Positions 16,494 through 24,656 of a stretch of DNA of 64,000 bases are shown piece by piece; the first letter of the stretch is position 1; each line of letters opens with the position of its first letter. The notes beneath the pieces were generated by a model that did not search any database, had not been told where the DNA came from, and was given only the letters and a program-made list of their open reading frames with translations. Source of the DNA: Hymenobacter jeongseonensis (GTDB lineage Bacteria; Bacteroidota; Bacteroidia; Cytophagales; Hymenobacteraceae). The stretch lies in contig NZ_JADQDQ010000003.1 of assembly GCF_015694725.1 (NCBI RefSeq), positions 248,001 through 312,000 on the forward strand. Direction: 5' to 3'. The position numbers were made by a program, and so were the translations under genes.

Positions 16494-17513
16494 ATGAAAT
16501 TTGGATATTGGATGCCCATTTTTGGCGGTTGGCTGCGCAACGTGGAAGACGAGCACATGCCTACCGACTGGAGCTACGTGAAGCAACTGGCGCAGCGTAG
16601 CGAGGCCTTGGGTTACGACCTTACGCTCATTGCGGAGCTGTACCTGAACGACATCAAGGGCACCGAGGCGCCCTCCATGGAGGCCTGGAGTACGGCCGCT
16701 GCCCTGGCTGCCGTGACCGAGCAGCTGGAAATAATGGTAGCCGTGCGGCCCACTTTCCACAACCCGGCGTTGCTGGCCAAACAGGCCGCCAACATCGACT
16801 TGATTGCGCCCGGCCGCTTGTCGCTGAACGTGGTATCGAGCTGGTGGCGCGACGAGGCCACCAAATACGGCCTGCACTTCGAGCAGCACGACGACCGGTA
16901 CGCCCGCACCCGCGAGTGGCTCGACGTGGTGACAAACGTGTGGAAGCAGGACCATTTCAGCTACGACGGCAAGTACTACCAGGTGGCCGACAACGTGCTG
17001 CAGCCCAAACCTGCCAAAGCCCCCTTCCTGTACGCTGGCGGCGAATCGGAAGCGGCCAAGGACTTGATTTCGACCCAGTGCGACGGCTACGTGATGCACG
17101 GCGACTCGCCGGAGCAAATCGGGACCCGCATTGCCGACATGCGCCGGCGCCGTGAGCAGAAAGGCTTACCGCCGATGAAATTCGGCGTGGCCGGGTACAC
17201 CATCGTGCGCGACAACGACCAGGACGTGCAGAAGGAGCTCGACCGCATCACCAACGTGAAGGCGTCGGCTGCGGGCTATGGCAATTACCAGCAGTGGCTG
17301 GCTGGTACGCAGCTCGAGCAGCAAGTGTCGCTGCAAGACTACTCGGTGTCGAACCGCGGCCTGCGCACTGGCCTCACCGGCACGCCCGCCCAGATTCAGG
17401 ACCGCATCGGGGCGTTTGAGCAAGTGGGAGTGGACTTCTTCCTGCTCCAGGCCAGCCCACAGTTGGAGGAAATGGAGCGGTTTTCGGAAGCGGTAATTCA
17501 GGTGCTGGCGTAG
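16494..17513 (+). CDS. LLM-class FMNH2-dependent monooxygenase (SsuD/SfnG-like)
   Basis: This 339-aa bacterial-luciferase-like monooxygenase has the family's usual TIM-barrel length. Recognisable are MKFGYWMPIFGGWLRNVED at the N-terminus and VAVRPTFHNPALLAKQAANI (about 82-101). The motif ISGGRLxLNVVSGWW appears as IAPGRLSLNVVSSWWRDEA (about 104-122), followed by DDRYARTREWLDVV. This pattern is typical of alkanesulfonate, dimethylsulfone and related monooxygenases, which release sulfite from organosulfur compounds under sulfur limitation. Position behind a SAM riboswitch and a cysteine mini-ORF fits that role. No ssuE-like flavin reductase or ABC transporter gene is adjacent. The exact substrate is unknown. 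Confidence 0.88.
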   Translation: MKFGYWMPIFGGWLRNVEDEHMPTDWSYVKQLAQRSEALGYDLTLIAELYLNDIKGTEAPSMEAWSTAAALAAVTEQLEIMVAVRPTFHNPALLAKQAANIDLIAPGRLSLNVVSSWWRDEATKYGLHFEQHDDRYARTREWLDVVTNVWKQDHFSYDGKYYQVADNVLQPKPAKAPFLYAGGESEAAKDLISTQCDGYVMHGDSPEQIGTRIADMRRRREQKGLPPMKFGVAGYTIVRDNDQDVQKELDRITNVKASAAGYGNYQQWLAGTQLEQQVSLQDYSVSNRGLRTGLTGTPAQIQDRIGAFEQVGVDFFLLQASPQLEEMERFSEAVIQVLA

Positions 17514-17537
17514 ATTTTTGGGTACCCGAAAAGTCCG

Positions 17538-17628
17538 GTCATGCTGAGCGCAGCCGAAGCATCTCTCCCGCGAAAAGTAGTTGATTTTACTACTGCGGTA
17601 GAGATGCTTCGGCTGCGCTCAGCATGAC
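17538..17628. repeat. Long palindromic intergenic repeat, copy 2
   Basis: GTCATGCTGAGCGCAGCCGAAGCATCTC (left arm from 17538) is mirrored by GAGATGCTTCGGCTGCGCTCAGCATGAC (right arm to 17628). The loop (GTAGTTGATTTTACTACTGCGG...) can itself form a small stem. Arms and loop closely resemble copy 7 at 56818. It separates the monooxygenase gene from the permease gene. Confidence 0.9.
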
Positions 17629-17701
17629 GTTTATAATCAATAAATCAGATTACTAGTAATAGTGCTGCCACACGTGCCTCTTGGTGCGTCTACATCATTT
17701 C

Positions 17702-19171
17702 ATGTTAAAAAAATCATTAGCGCTGCTTCAATTGGAAGCAGCCGAAACGGGGACTAACTCCCTCAAACGTAGCCTCAATGGCATTAGCCTTATTGCCATT
17801 GGCATCGGCGTTATCATCGGGGCAGGCCTCTTTTCATTAACCGGCATCGCGGCCGCGAACAATGCAGGCCCCGCGGTTACGCTCTCCTTTATTGTTGCGG
17901 CAGTTGGCTGTGCATTCTCCGCGCTGTGCTACGCCGAGTTTGCGGCGCTCGTGCCGGTTTCGGGCAGCGCCTATACCTACTCCTATGCCACCATGGGCGA
18001 GCTGTTCGCCTGGATTATTGGCTGGGATTTGGTGCTTGAATACTCGGTAGGAGCGGCCACGGTGGCCATTAGCTGGTCGCAATACCTGGTGAAGTTCCTC
18101 GGCAAATACGGCCTGCACATTCCGGCGCAGTTGGTGATGTCGCCCTTTGAATCGGCCAAGCTTGCGGATGGCTCCACGGTATCGGGTTACGTGAACGTGC
18201 CGGCCATGCTTATCGTGCTGGCCATCACGGCCATTGTCACGCGGGGTACCAAAGGTTCGGCGTGGTTCAATGCGTTGGTGGTCGCGCTCAAAGTGGCGGT
18301 GGTGCTGGTGTTTATCGCCCTGGGGTGGCAATACATCGACCCGGCCAATTACCAGCCCTACATTCCGGCCAACACCGGCGAGTTCGGCGAGTTCGGGCTA
18401 AGCGGAATTTTGCGCGGCGCGGGCGTCATCTTCTTCGTTTTCATTGGCTTCGATATTGTGGCCACCATGGCGCAAGAAACCAAGAACCCGCAGCGCAACA
18501 TGCCCATCGGTATCCTTGGCTCGCTGGCCGTCTGCACCGTGTTGTTCGTGCTATTCGGCCACGTCCTCACCGGCTTGGCCAACTACACGGAGTTCAAAAA
18601 CAGCGCCGCGCCGGTCGCCATTGCCATTGAAAAAACGCCGTACGCCTGGCTGAGTTCCGCCGTGATTTTGGCCATTCTCATCGGCTACACGTCCGTGATT
18701 CTGGTGGATTTGCTGGGGCAGTCGCGGGTGTTTTTCTCCATGTCGAAGGACGGTTTGTTGCCGCCCATTTTCTCCAAGTTGCATCCCAAGTTCAACACGC
18801 CTTTGCAGTCCAGCCTGTTGCTGGGTTTATTCATTGCGCTGTTTGCGGGCTTCGTGCCCATCGCCGTAGTGGGCGAAATGACGAGCATCGGCACGCTGCT
18901 GGCCTTCGTGATGGTGTGCTTGGGCGTGCTCATCATGCGCCGCACCAACCCCGATGCGCCCCGCCCGTTCCGCACCCCGTGGGTGCCGGTGGTGCCCATC
19001 CTGGGCATCGTGGTTTGCGTGGTGATGATGGCCTCCTTGCCCTGGGAAACGTGGTTGCGCCTGATTGTCTGGCTCGCGCTGGGTATGGCCATTTATTTCG
19101 GCTACGGCAAGAAGCACAGCAAACTGCGGCTGGCCCAGGTGGCCGAGCAGAAGGCTGAGACACCAGCCTAA
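17702..19171 (+). CDS. APC-superfamily amino-acid permease (cationic amino-acid transporter type)
   Basis: This 489-aa integral membrane protein has about 12 or more hydrophobic helices. The first, SLIAIGIGVIIGAGLFSLTG (about 28-47), carries the G-[IV]-I-G-[AT]-G-[IL]-F motif of APC permeases. Others include GCAFSALCYAEFAALVPVSG, FFVFIGFDIVATMAQETKNP and the long IGYTSVILVDLLGQSRVFFSMSKDGLLP loop typical of the CAT subfamily (YhdG/YfnA-like). ATG 17702 is preferred over an upstream TTG at 17681. It follows the sulfur locus on the same strand, but repeat copy 2 lies between them, so it may or may not share that transcript. The substrate is unknown. Confidence 0.9.
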   Translation: MLKKSLALLQLEAAETGTNSLKRSLNGISLIAIGIGVIIGAGLFSLTGIAAANNAGPAVTLSFIVAAVGCAFSALCYAEFAALVPVSGSAYTYSYATMGELFAWIIGWDLVLEYSVGAATVAISWSQYLVKFLGKYGLHIPAQLVMSPFESAKLADGSTVSGYVNVPAMLIVLAITAIVTRGTKGSAWFNALVVALKVAVVLVFIALGWQYIDPANYQPYIPANTGEFGEFGLSGILRGAGVIFFVFIGFDIVATMAQETKNPQRNMPIGILGSLAVCTVLFVLFGHVLTGLANYTEFKNSAAPVAIAIEKTPYAWLSSAVILAILIGYTSVILVDLLGQSRVFFSMSKDGLLPPIFSKLHPKFNTPLQSSLLLGLFIALFAGFVPIAVVGEMTSIGTLLAFVMVCLGVLIMRRTNPDAPRPFRTPWVPVVPILGIVVCVVMMASLPWETWLRLIVWLALGMAIYFGYGKKHSKLRLAQVAEQKAETPA

Positions 19172-19190
19172 ATCACCCAAGTAATATTAT

Positions 19191-19230
19191 AAGCCCGTCC
19201 AGCAAAGCACACCGCCGCTGGACGGGCTTT
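19191..19230 (+). terminator. Intrinsic terminator after the permease gene
   Basis: AAGCCCGTCCAGC (19191-19203) pairs with GCTGGACGGGCTT (19217-19229), a 13-bp GC-rich stem with a 13-nt loop, followed by TTGTG. It stands between convergent genes and has A-rich bases on the other side, so it may act in both directions. Confidence 0.85.
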
Positions 19231-19265
19231 GTGCTGCTTGCAAGCCGCCGGTACTTGCTGGCCGG

Positions 19266-19751
19266 CTAATGGGTTGTCAGCCCATTGGCGTCCAGGTCAT
19301 CTTTGTCCCGCACGCGGGAAAGGCTGCCTTCCAGGTCCACAATGTTATCGGCCAGGCTGGGGCGCGACGTTGCCGGACGAGCCTTTTCCGCCTGTTTATA
19401 CACGTCAATGGCTCCGTATTCGTCCAGAATAATCCGGGCGCGTTCGCTCTCGTCATCCGAGCCCGGATTTACGGTGATAACGGCGCTATCGGGGCCACTG
19501 GCGGCGATGTGGGCTTCGGCGGCGGCGTTTTCGTTGCCGGTAAACAAGTTGGTGAAGAACCGGACGATGCCTTCTTCAAAAGGCTCAACGGGCGCGCTGC
19601 TGGCGGTGTTTCCAGCCAAGTGCTCGGCCCGGAGCGTGGCTTGTGTTGCCAGATTGAGGTTGCTGCGTATGAAGCCAGCGGCCAGCAATTGGTCAATGGC
19701 CTGCTGCGCTTCGGGGGCGCTGTTGAATAAGCCGACTACGGTCCGGGCCAT
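19266..19751 (-). CDS. YflT/general-stress-protein-17M-like protein
   Basis: This protein of 161 aa starts MARTVVGLFNSAPEAQQAID, followed by QLLAAGFIRSNLNLATQ. This N-terminal pattern, a ferredoxin-like fold in which residues 'vvglFdsxxeAxxAixxLxxaGf' recur, is that of the heat-induced stress protein YflT domain. A middle segment EEGIVRFFTNLFTGNENAAAEAH and the strand SAVITVNPGSDDESERA also fit. The C-terminus (about 115-161) is charged and probably disordered. ATG 19751 was chosen because family similarity begins there; an upstream Met is possible. Its molecular role is unknown in the family, but expression is usually stress-linked. It stands alone on the minus strand. Confidence 0.6.
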   Translation of the reverse strand: MARTVVGLFNSAPEAQQAIDQLLAAGFIRSNLNLATQATLRAEHLAGNTASSAPVEPFEEGIVRFFTNLFTGNENAAAEAHIAASGPDSAVITVNPGSDDESERARIILDEYGAIDVYKQAEKARPATSRPSLADNIVDLEGSLSRVRDKDDLDANGLTTH

Positions 19752-20034
19752 GGGGGAGAGACAAGCGTGCATAAGCTTAACGAGCCGCCGAATCCGAGGC
19801 CGTTGAGAAAAGTACGGTCTGCCAGAGCCCAAGTTGCGCTAGCATAGTTCCCGCGGGGGCCGGAAAGAACTTCTGCTTTGTGTTTTCTCTGGATGTCACC
19901 CCGGTATTCAACAGTTCAGCTGCAATGCAAAATGCCCAAATCTGAACTCCCCGTAAGGGTTAACGTACCTTTTGAGGACTGGAACCGAACGTTTAGGTAA
20001 GCCGAACGGTTGGGCCCTGGATTCTCCTACTATT

Positions 20035-20766
20035 ATGATTTCTACAAAGTACCCCGGCCTCATTCCATCCTACGAACACGAGCGGCTGGTGGCATTGCAG
20101 CCCTACCAGGTGATGAGTACCCCCGGCCAGGAACTGTTCAACGATTTTGTGAGCATCGTGGCCAAGCTCTTCGACATGCCCATTGCCCTCGTGAGCCTAG
20201 TGCGGGCCGAAGACGTGGTATTCATCGGTAATAAGGGCCTGCCCGAAGCCTTGGTAGTTGACCGCGAAGACAGCATGTGCTCGGTGGCGATTCTAAATGA
20301 CGGCCTCACGGAATTCAAGGATGTGGCCGCCGAGCCCTGCGCCTTGGTAAATCCTCGGGTGGCGCAGCAAATGCACCTGGGTTTTTATGCTGGCCAGGCC
20401 CTACGCACGCCAAATGGCCAAGCCGTAGGAAGTCTCTGCATCATCGACCGTCGCCCCCGTGAACTCACTTCCTTGGAGGGCAGCTTGCTCAAAGAGCTGG
20501 CCCTTGTGGCTCAGGAGTTGCTGCGCTTGCAAGCTGCCCAAGCGGCCAATCCTACGTTAGTCCCCGAACTGCGCGCTCGGCTAGAAGGCCCCGTGCAGCA
20601 GTCCCTCACTCGCCTGACTACGTTGGCTGAGCTGCGCCAGTGGGAATCCTCGGCCGATACCGACGAAGCCCAGCGCTACGTGGAGTCCCGCCTCGACGAG
20701 GCCCGGTATTTGGCCCAGACGCTGTATCGCGAACTGCAAGCGGCGCTGACGCACGCGGGGCAATAG
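20035..20766 (+). CDS. GAF-domain protein (first of a tandem pair)
   Basis: This soluble 243-aa protein is essentially one GAF sensory domain. It contains GQELFNDFVSIVAKLFDMPI (about 35-54), ALVSLVRAEDVVFIGNKGLPE, the DSMCSVAILNDG segment (about 88-99), FYAGQALRTPNGQAVGSLCI and DRRPRELT. A C-terminal helical region (about 160-243) ends ARYLAQTLYRELQAALTHAG. It has no output domain, so it may modulate a partner or bind a small ligand. It is clearly paralogous to the next gene: both share the same order of motifs and helical tail. ATG 20035 was chosen over an upstream TTG. Confidence 0.85.
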   Translation: MISTKYPGLIPSYEHERLVALQPYQVMSTPGQELFNDFVSIVAKLFDMPIALVSLVRAEDVVFIGNKGLPEALVVDREDSMCSVAILNDGLTEFKDVAAEPCALVNPRVAQQMHLGFYAGQALRTPNGQAVGSLCIIDRRPRELTSLEGSLLKELALVAQELLRLQAAQAANPTLVPELRARLEGPVQQSLTRLTTLAELRQWESSADTDEAQRYVESRLDEARYLAQTLYRELQAALTHAGQ

Positions 20767-20975
20767 CACCGCTCCAATTAAGGCAGCTGGATGAGCCGTG
20801 GCTTGGCTCGCTGTATGGTTTCGTTGGTCTTGGCTGTCGGGTAGTCGGGCCTCAGCCGCCGTTGGCCATGCCAATGCGGCCTTTTGCCGAGAGCAGGTTG
20901 GTTGCCGCTTGGTTTGGCTCGACTTTGTGCGCCTAAATCAGAACCTTGTGCCATGCCGTGGCACTGAGCCTTGCC

Positions 20976-21710
20976 ATGCACCCCATCACTGTTCCACACC
21001 CCGAACTAATACCATCCTTTGAACCCCAACGCCTGGAGGCTTTGCGCCGTTACCAAGTGCTGAGCGTGCCCGGCGAAGAACTATTTAACACGCTGGTGGC
21101 CATTGTGGCCCGCCTGTTCAACGTGCCGGTGGCCTTGCTATCGCTGGTGCAGGCTGAAGACGTGCAGTTTGTGGGCAATGCCGGGCTGCCGGGTACTTCG
21201 TCGGTGCCCCGCGCCGACAGCTTGTGCTCCGTGGCCATTCTGCAAGACGGCATCACGCTATACGAAGACCTGTTGCTGCGCCCCTGCCACCTCACCACCG
21301 ATGCTGCGGCCCAGACCTTAAAACTGCAGTTTTACGCCGGTTGCGCGTTGCACACCACCGCTGGCTACCCCATTGGGGCCCTGTGCGTGATGGACCGCCA
21401 GCCCCGCCGCTTTTCCATGCCCGAGCGCACCCTGCTCGATAGTCTCGGCCAGGTGGCCATGAGCTTGCTGGATATCCGCTCCGCCTTGGTTTCCGACCCC
21501 ACGTTGCTGTCCAGCCTGCGCGATATGCTCGACGGGCACGTCAGCCAGTCCCTCGACCGCATCGGCACCCTCGCCGACTTAAGCCAGTGGGAGAGCCCCG
21601 ATAGCGACGAAGCGCTGGCGTATCAACAGTCTATTCTCGAAGAGGCCACCTACGTCACCCGGCTCATTCAGCAAGAACTGCAGGTCACGCTCAAGCGGTT
21701 GGGCCAGTAA
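20976..21710 (+). CDS. GAF-domain protein (second of a tandem pair)
   Basis: This 244-aa GAF protein is paralogous to the gene 209 nt upstream. Matching blocks are GEELFNTLVAIVARLFNVPV, LLSLVQAEDVQFVGNAGLPG, DSLCSVAILQDG, FYAGCALHTTAGYPIGALCV, MDRQPRRFS, and the helical tail TYVTRLIQQELQVTLKRLGQ. Differences are spread over the whole length, so the duplication is not recent. The shared Cys in D-S-[ML]-C-S-V is kept in both. ATG 20976 follows a longer frame with TTG starts that is not conserved. Neither protein has a kinase or cyclase domain. Confidence 0.85.
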   Translation: MHPITVPHPELIPSFEPQRLEALRRYQVLSVPGEELFNTLVAIVARLFNVPVALLSLVQAEDVQFVGNAGLPGTSSVPRADSLCSVAILQDGITLYEDLLLRPCHLTTDAAAQTLKLQFYAGCALHTTAGYPIGALCVMDRQPRRFSMPERTLLDSLGQVAMSLLDIRSALVSDPTLLSSLRDMLDGHVSQSLDRIGTLADLSQWESPDSDEALAYQQSILEEATYVTRLIQQELQVTLKRLGQ

Positions 21711-21854
21711 GTTGGTGGGCTGGCCGGGGCCGCTGGGCCGTGCCAGCAGTGGCCCCGGGTGCCGGGGCTCGAAAATCGACCTTTTATCCGGTTACCTTTG
21801 TTGATTCCCTGCGCCCAAACCCATCGGCGCAGCACCTAAAATCAACTCGAATCC

Positions 21855-24443
21855 GTGAAGGTTTGTATTGCCGAAAAGCCCAGCGTGGCCCGCGAAATTG
21901 CCAACGTGCTGGGCGCCTCCCGCCGCATGGACGGCTATTATGAGGGCAACGGCTATCAGGTTACCTGGACCTTTGGCCACTTCTGCCAGCTCAAGGAGCC
22001 CGACGACTACCAGCCCGAGTGGAAGCGCTGGAGCCTGCACAACCTGCCCATGATTCCCGACTCGTTCGGCATCAAGCTCATGCGCCGCGATGAAGGCGTG
22101 GTGAAGCAGTTCCACACCATCAAGAAGCTGGTGGACGAGGCCGAGGAAGTCATCAACTGCGGCGATGCCGGGCAGGAAGGGGAGGTGATTCAGCGCTGGG
22201 TGCTGATGGAAGCCAAGTGCCGCAAGCCGGTGAAACGGCTCTGGATTTCGTCGCTCACCGAAGAGGCCATTCGCCAAGGCTTTGCCAATCTGCGCGAGGC
22301 CAAAGAGTTCGACAAACTCTACCAGGCTGGCAAAAGCCGCGCCGTGGGTGACTGGCTGTTGGGCCTGAATGCGACCCGCCTGTTCACCCTCAAATACACC
22401 ACCTACCAGGACAAGCAGCTGCTCAGTATCGGCCGGGTGCAAACCCCCACGCTGGCGCTGATGGTGGACCGCTGGCACGAAATTCGGAACTTCAAGCCTG
22501 AGCCGTATTGGGTGCTGCGCACCGAATACCGGGGCACCATGTTCAGCCACATTGCCCCGCCCAAGCAAGCTAAAGAAGCCGAAGACGCCCCCGATGAAAA
22601 GACCCGCCTCCGCGCGCTGGGCTATTTCGTGACCGAGCAAGAGGCTCAAGAAGCGCTTGAGGCCGTGCGGCCTGTAGCACTGGTTATCACAGGCGTAGAA
22701 ATTAAAAAAGGCCGGGAGTCACCGCCGCGCTTGTTCGATTTGACTTCGTTGCAGGTGCAGTGCAACAACCAGTTGGGCCTCTCGGCCGAGGACACGCTGA
22801 AGATTGTGCAAGGCCTGTATGAGAAGAAAGCGGTGAGCTACCCGCGCGTCGACACCACCTTTCTGCCCGACGACCAGTACCCAAAAATCCCGGGCATTCT
22901 GCGGGGCATTGGCTACGACAGCCTGACCGCGCCGCTGCTCGCCGCCAAGATTCCGAAGACGCCCAAGGTGTTCAACAACGCCAAGGTGACCGACCACCAC
23001 GCCATCATCCCGACTGGCGCGGCGGGCCCCGGCGGGGGCATGGAAAGCAGCGTGTACGACATCATCACGCGGCGCTTCATTGCGGCCTTTTACCCTGACT
23101 GCGAGGTGAGCAACACCACCGTGCTGGCCGAGGCCGCCGAGCGCCCGTTCCGGGTGCGCGGCCGGCAGATTCTCAGCCCCGGCTGGCGTGTGGTCTATGG
23201 CAACCCCGAGGAGCAGCAGGCGCCGACCCCGGCCCCCGCGCCCAACCAAAAGACCGGCGGTGAAGAGCAGGAAGACGTAGTGAGCACCGTGCTGCCCAGC
23301 TTCGTGCAGGGCGAAAGCGGCCCCCACAACCCGCGCCTCGACAGCAAAGTCACGCAGCCGCCCAAGGACTACACCGAAGCCAGCTTGTTGCGCGGCATGG
23401 AAACGGCCGGCCGCAACATCGACGACGACGAGTTGCGCCAGGCCATGAAGGAAAACGGCATCGGCCGCCCCAGCACCCGCGCCGCCATCATCGAAACGCT
23501 GTTCAAGCGCAACTACATCCGGCGCGAGAAAAAGCGCTTACTTCCAACGCCCACCGGCGTCGAGCTTATCGGCCTCATCCGCAACCCGACACTGAAATCA
23601 GCAGAGCTCACCGGCCAGTGGGAGCGGAAGCTGCGCCAGATTGAGAAGGGCGAGTTGTCGTCGGAGCAGTTCCTGGCCGAGCTCACCGGGCTGGTGCGCG
23701 AGATGGTGCAGGAGGTGAAAACCGATGGCCGGGGCCGCATGGTGACGTCCGGCAGCGCTGAGCTGGCCATGAGCCAGGGCCAGGCCAATGGAGGCTCGGC
23801 ATCAGCCGGTAGTAAGGTGCCCGCCGGCCTCACCGGTACGAAAGCGGCCAAGCCTGCTAACGCAGCCGGCACCACCAGCGGTGCCGGCCTGGGCTACTGC
23901 CCCATTTGCAAAACGGGCCACGTGCTGCGGGGCAAAACTGCCTTTGGCTGCGCCCGCTTCCGTGAAGGCTGCACGTTCCGCCTGCCCGCCGAAGTGCACG
24001 GCAAAAAACTAAGCGACCCGCAAGTGAAAACCCTGCTGGCCAAAGGTCGCACGCCCATCATGAAGGGTTTTGTGGGAGCCGATGGGCAAAAGTTTGATGC
24101 CGCCATCGGCCTCGACACTTCCTTTCAGCCCACCCTGCAGCTTGTGGCCGAGCCCAAGCCCGGCGCCACGCCCGATTCCGGCCTGATTCCGTGTCCGGTG
24201 TGCAAGCTCGGCACCATGCTCAAGGGCAAAGCGGCCTACGGCTGCTCCCGCTTCCGCGAAGACTGCCAGTTCCGGGTGGCCTTCGAGTGGGGCGGCAAGG
24301 CCCTGACCGAGACCCAACTCAAGCAACTGCTGCGTCGGGGCGAAACGAGTGTTATCAAAGGGTTTATATCGGCTAAAACCGGCAATAAGTACGACGCCGC
24401 GCTAAAGGTGGAAGAGGGCCGCGTGGTGCCAGTATTCGGTTGA
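21855..24443 (+). CDS. topB: DNA topoisomerase III (type IA)
   Basis: This enzyme passes single DNA strands and decatenates replication or recombination intermediates. The Toprim domain starts at residue 1 (MKVCIAEKPSVAREIANVLG) with the acidic motif GDAGQEGEVI (about 98-107; usual D-x-D-x-E region, here D-A-G). The core has LLSIGRVQTPTLALMVDRWH, and the catalytic tyrosine lies in AVSYPRVDTTFLPDD (about 328-342). At 862 aa it is longer than usual. The extra C-terminus contains two zinc-ribbon-like repeats with C-P-[IV]-C and C-x-R-F-R-[ED]-x-C (about 675-700 and 775-805), each followed by a KxFVGADGQKFDAA-type segment. The start is GTG 21855. A TACCTTTG element lies about 55 nt upstream. Confidence 0.95.
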   Translation: MKVCIAEKPSVAREIANVLGASRRMDGYYEGNGYQVTWTFGHFCQLKEPDDYQPEWKRWSLHNLPMIPDSFGIKLMRRDEGVVKQFHTIKKLVDEAEEVINCGDAGQEGEVIQRWVLMEAKCRKPVKRLWISSLTEEAIRQGFANLREAKEFDKLYQAGKSRAVGDWLLGLNATRLFTLKYTTYQDKQLLSIGRVQTPTLALMVDRWHEIRNFKPEPYWVLRTEYRGTMFSHIAPPKQAKEAEDAPDEKTRLRALGYFVTEQEAQEALEAVRPVALVITGVEIKKGRESPPRLFDLTSLQVQCNNQLGLSAEDTLKIVQGLYEKKAVSYPRVDTTFLPDDQYPKIPGILRGIGYDSLTAPLLAAKIPKTPKVFNNAKVTDHHAIIPTGAAGPGGGMESSVYDIITRRFIAAFYPDCEVSNTTVLAEAAERPFRVRGRQILSPGWRVVYGNPEEQQAPTPAPAPNQKTGGEEQEDVVSTVLPSFVQGESGPHNPRLDSKVTQPPKDYTEASLLRGMETAGRNIDDDELRQAMKENGIGRPSTRAAIIETLFKRNYIRREKKRLLPTPTGVELIGLIRNPTLKSAELTGQWERKLRQIEKGELSSEQFLAELTGLVREMVQEVKTDGRGRMVTSGSAELAMSQGQANGGSASAGSKVPAGLTGTKAAKPANAAGTTSGAGLGYCPICKTGHVLRGKTAFGCARFREGCTFRLPAEVHGKKLSDPQVKTLLAKGRTPIMKGFVGADGQKFDAAIGLDTSFQPTLQLVAEPKPGATPDSGLIPCPVCKLGTMLKGKAAYGCSRFREDCQFRVAFEWGGKALTETQLKQLLRRGETSVIKGFISAKTGNKYDAALKVEEGRVVPVFG

Positions 24444-24505
24444 TTACTTGCTGTAAAGGTGGCCGTCAAGCCGAGCAAAGTCTAAGCATATCGCACAACT
24501 GTTTT

Positions 24506-24589
24506 GTCATCCTGAGTGAAGCGAAGGCCCTTATCACACCGGAACGAGCCCTTCCAAGGTGAAAATATGCTTCGCAGGCTCAGCTTGAC
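24506..24589. repeat. Degenerate copy of the palindromic repeat, copy 3
   Basis: GTCATCCTGAGTGAAGCGAAGG (24506) and TATGCTTCGCAGGCTCAGCTTGAC (to 24589) correspond to the two arms of the family, with several substitutions and an unrelated loop. It fills the gap between the convergent topB and SDR genes. Apart from this, 24444-24656 holds nothing I recognise. Confidence 0.6.
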
Positions 24590-24656
24590 AGATGGCGTGG
24601 TATAGCGGTTTAGACTGCGCGGACGCTAAAGGAGCAGGACGGTTTGGAGGCATTGG

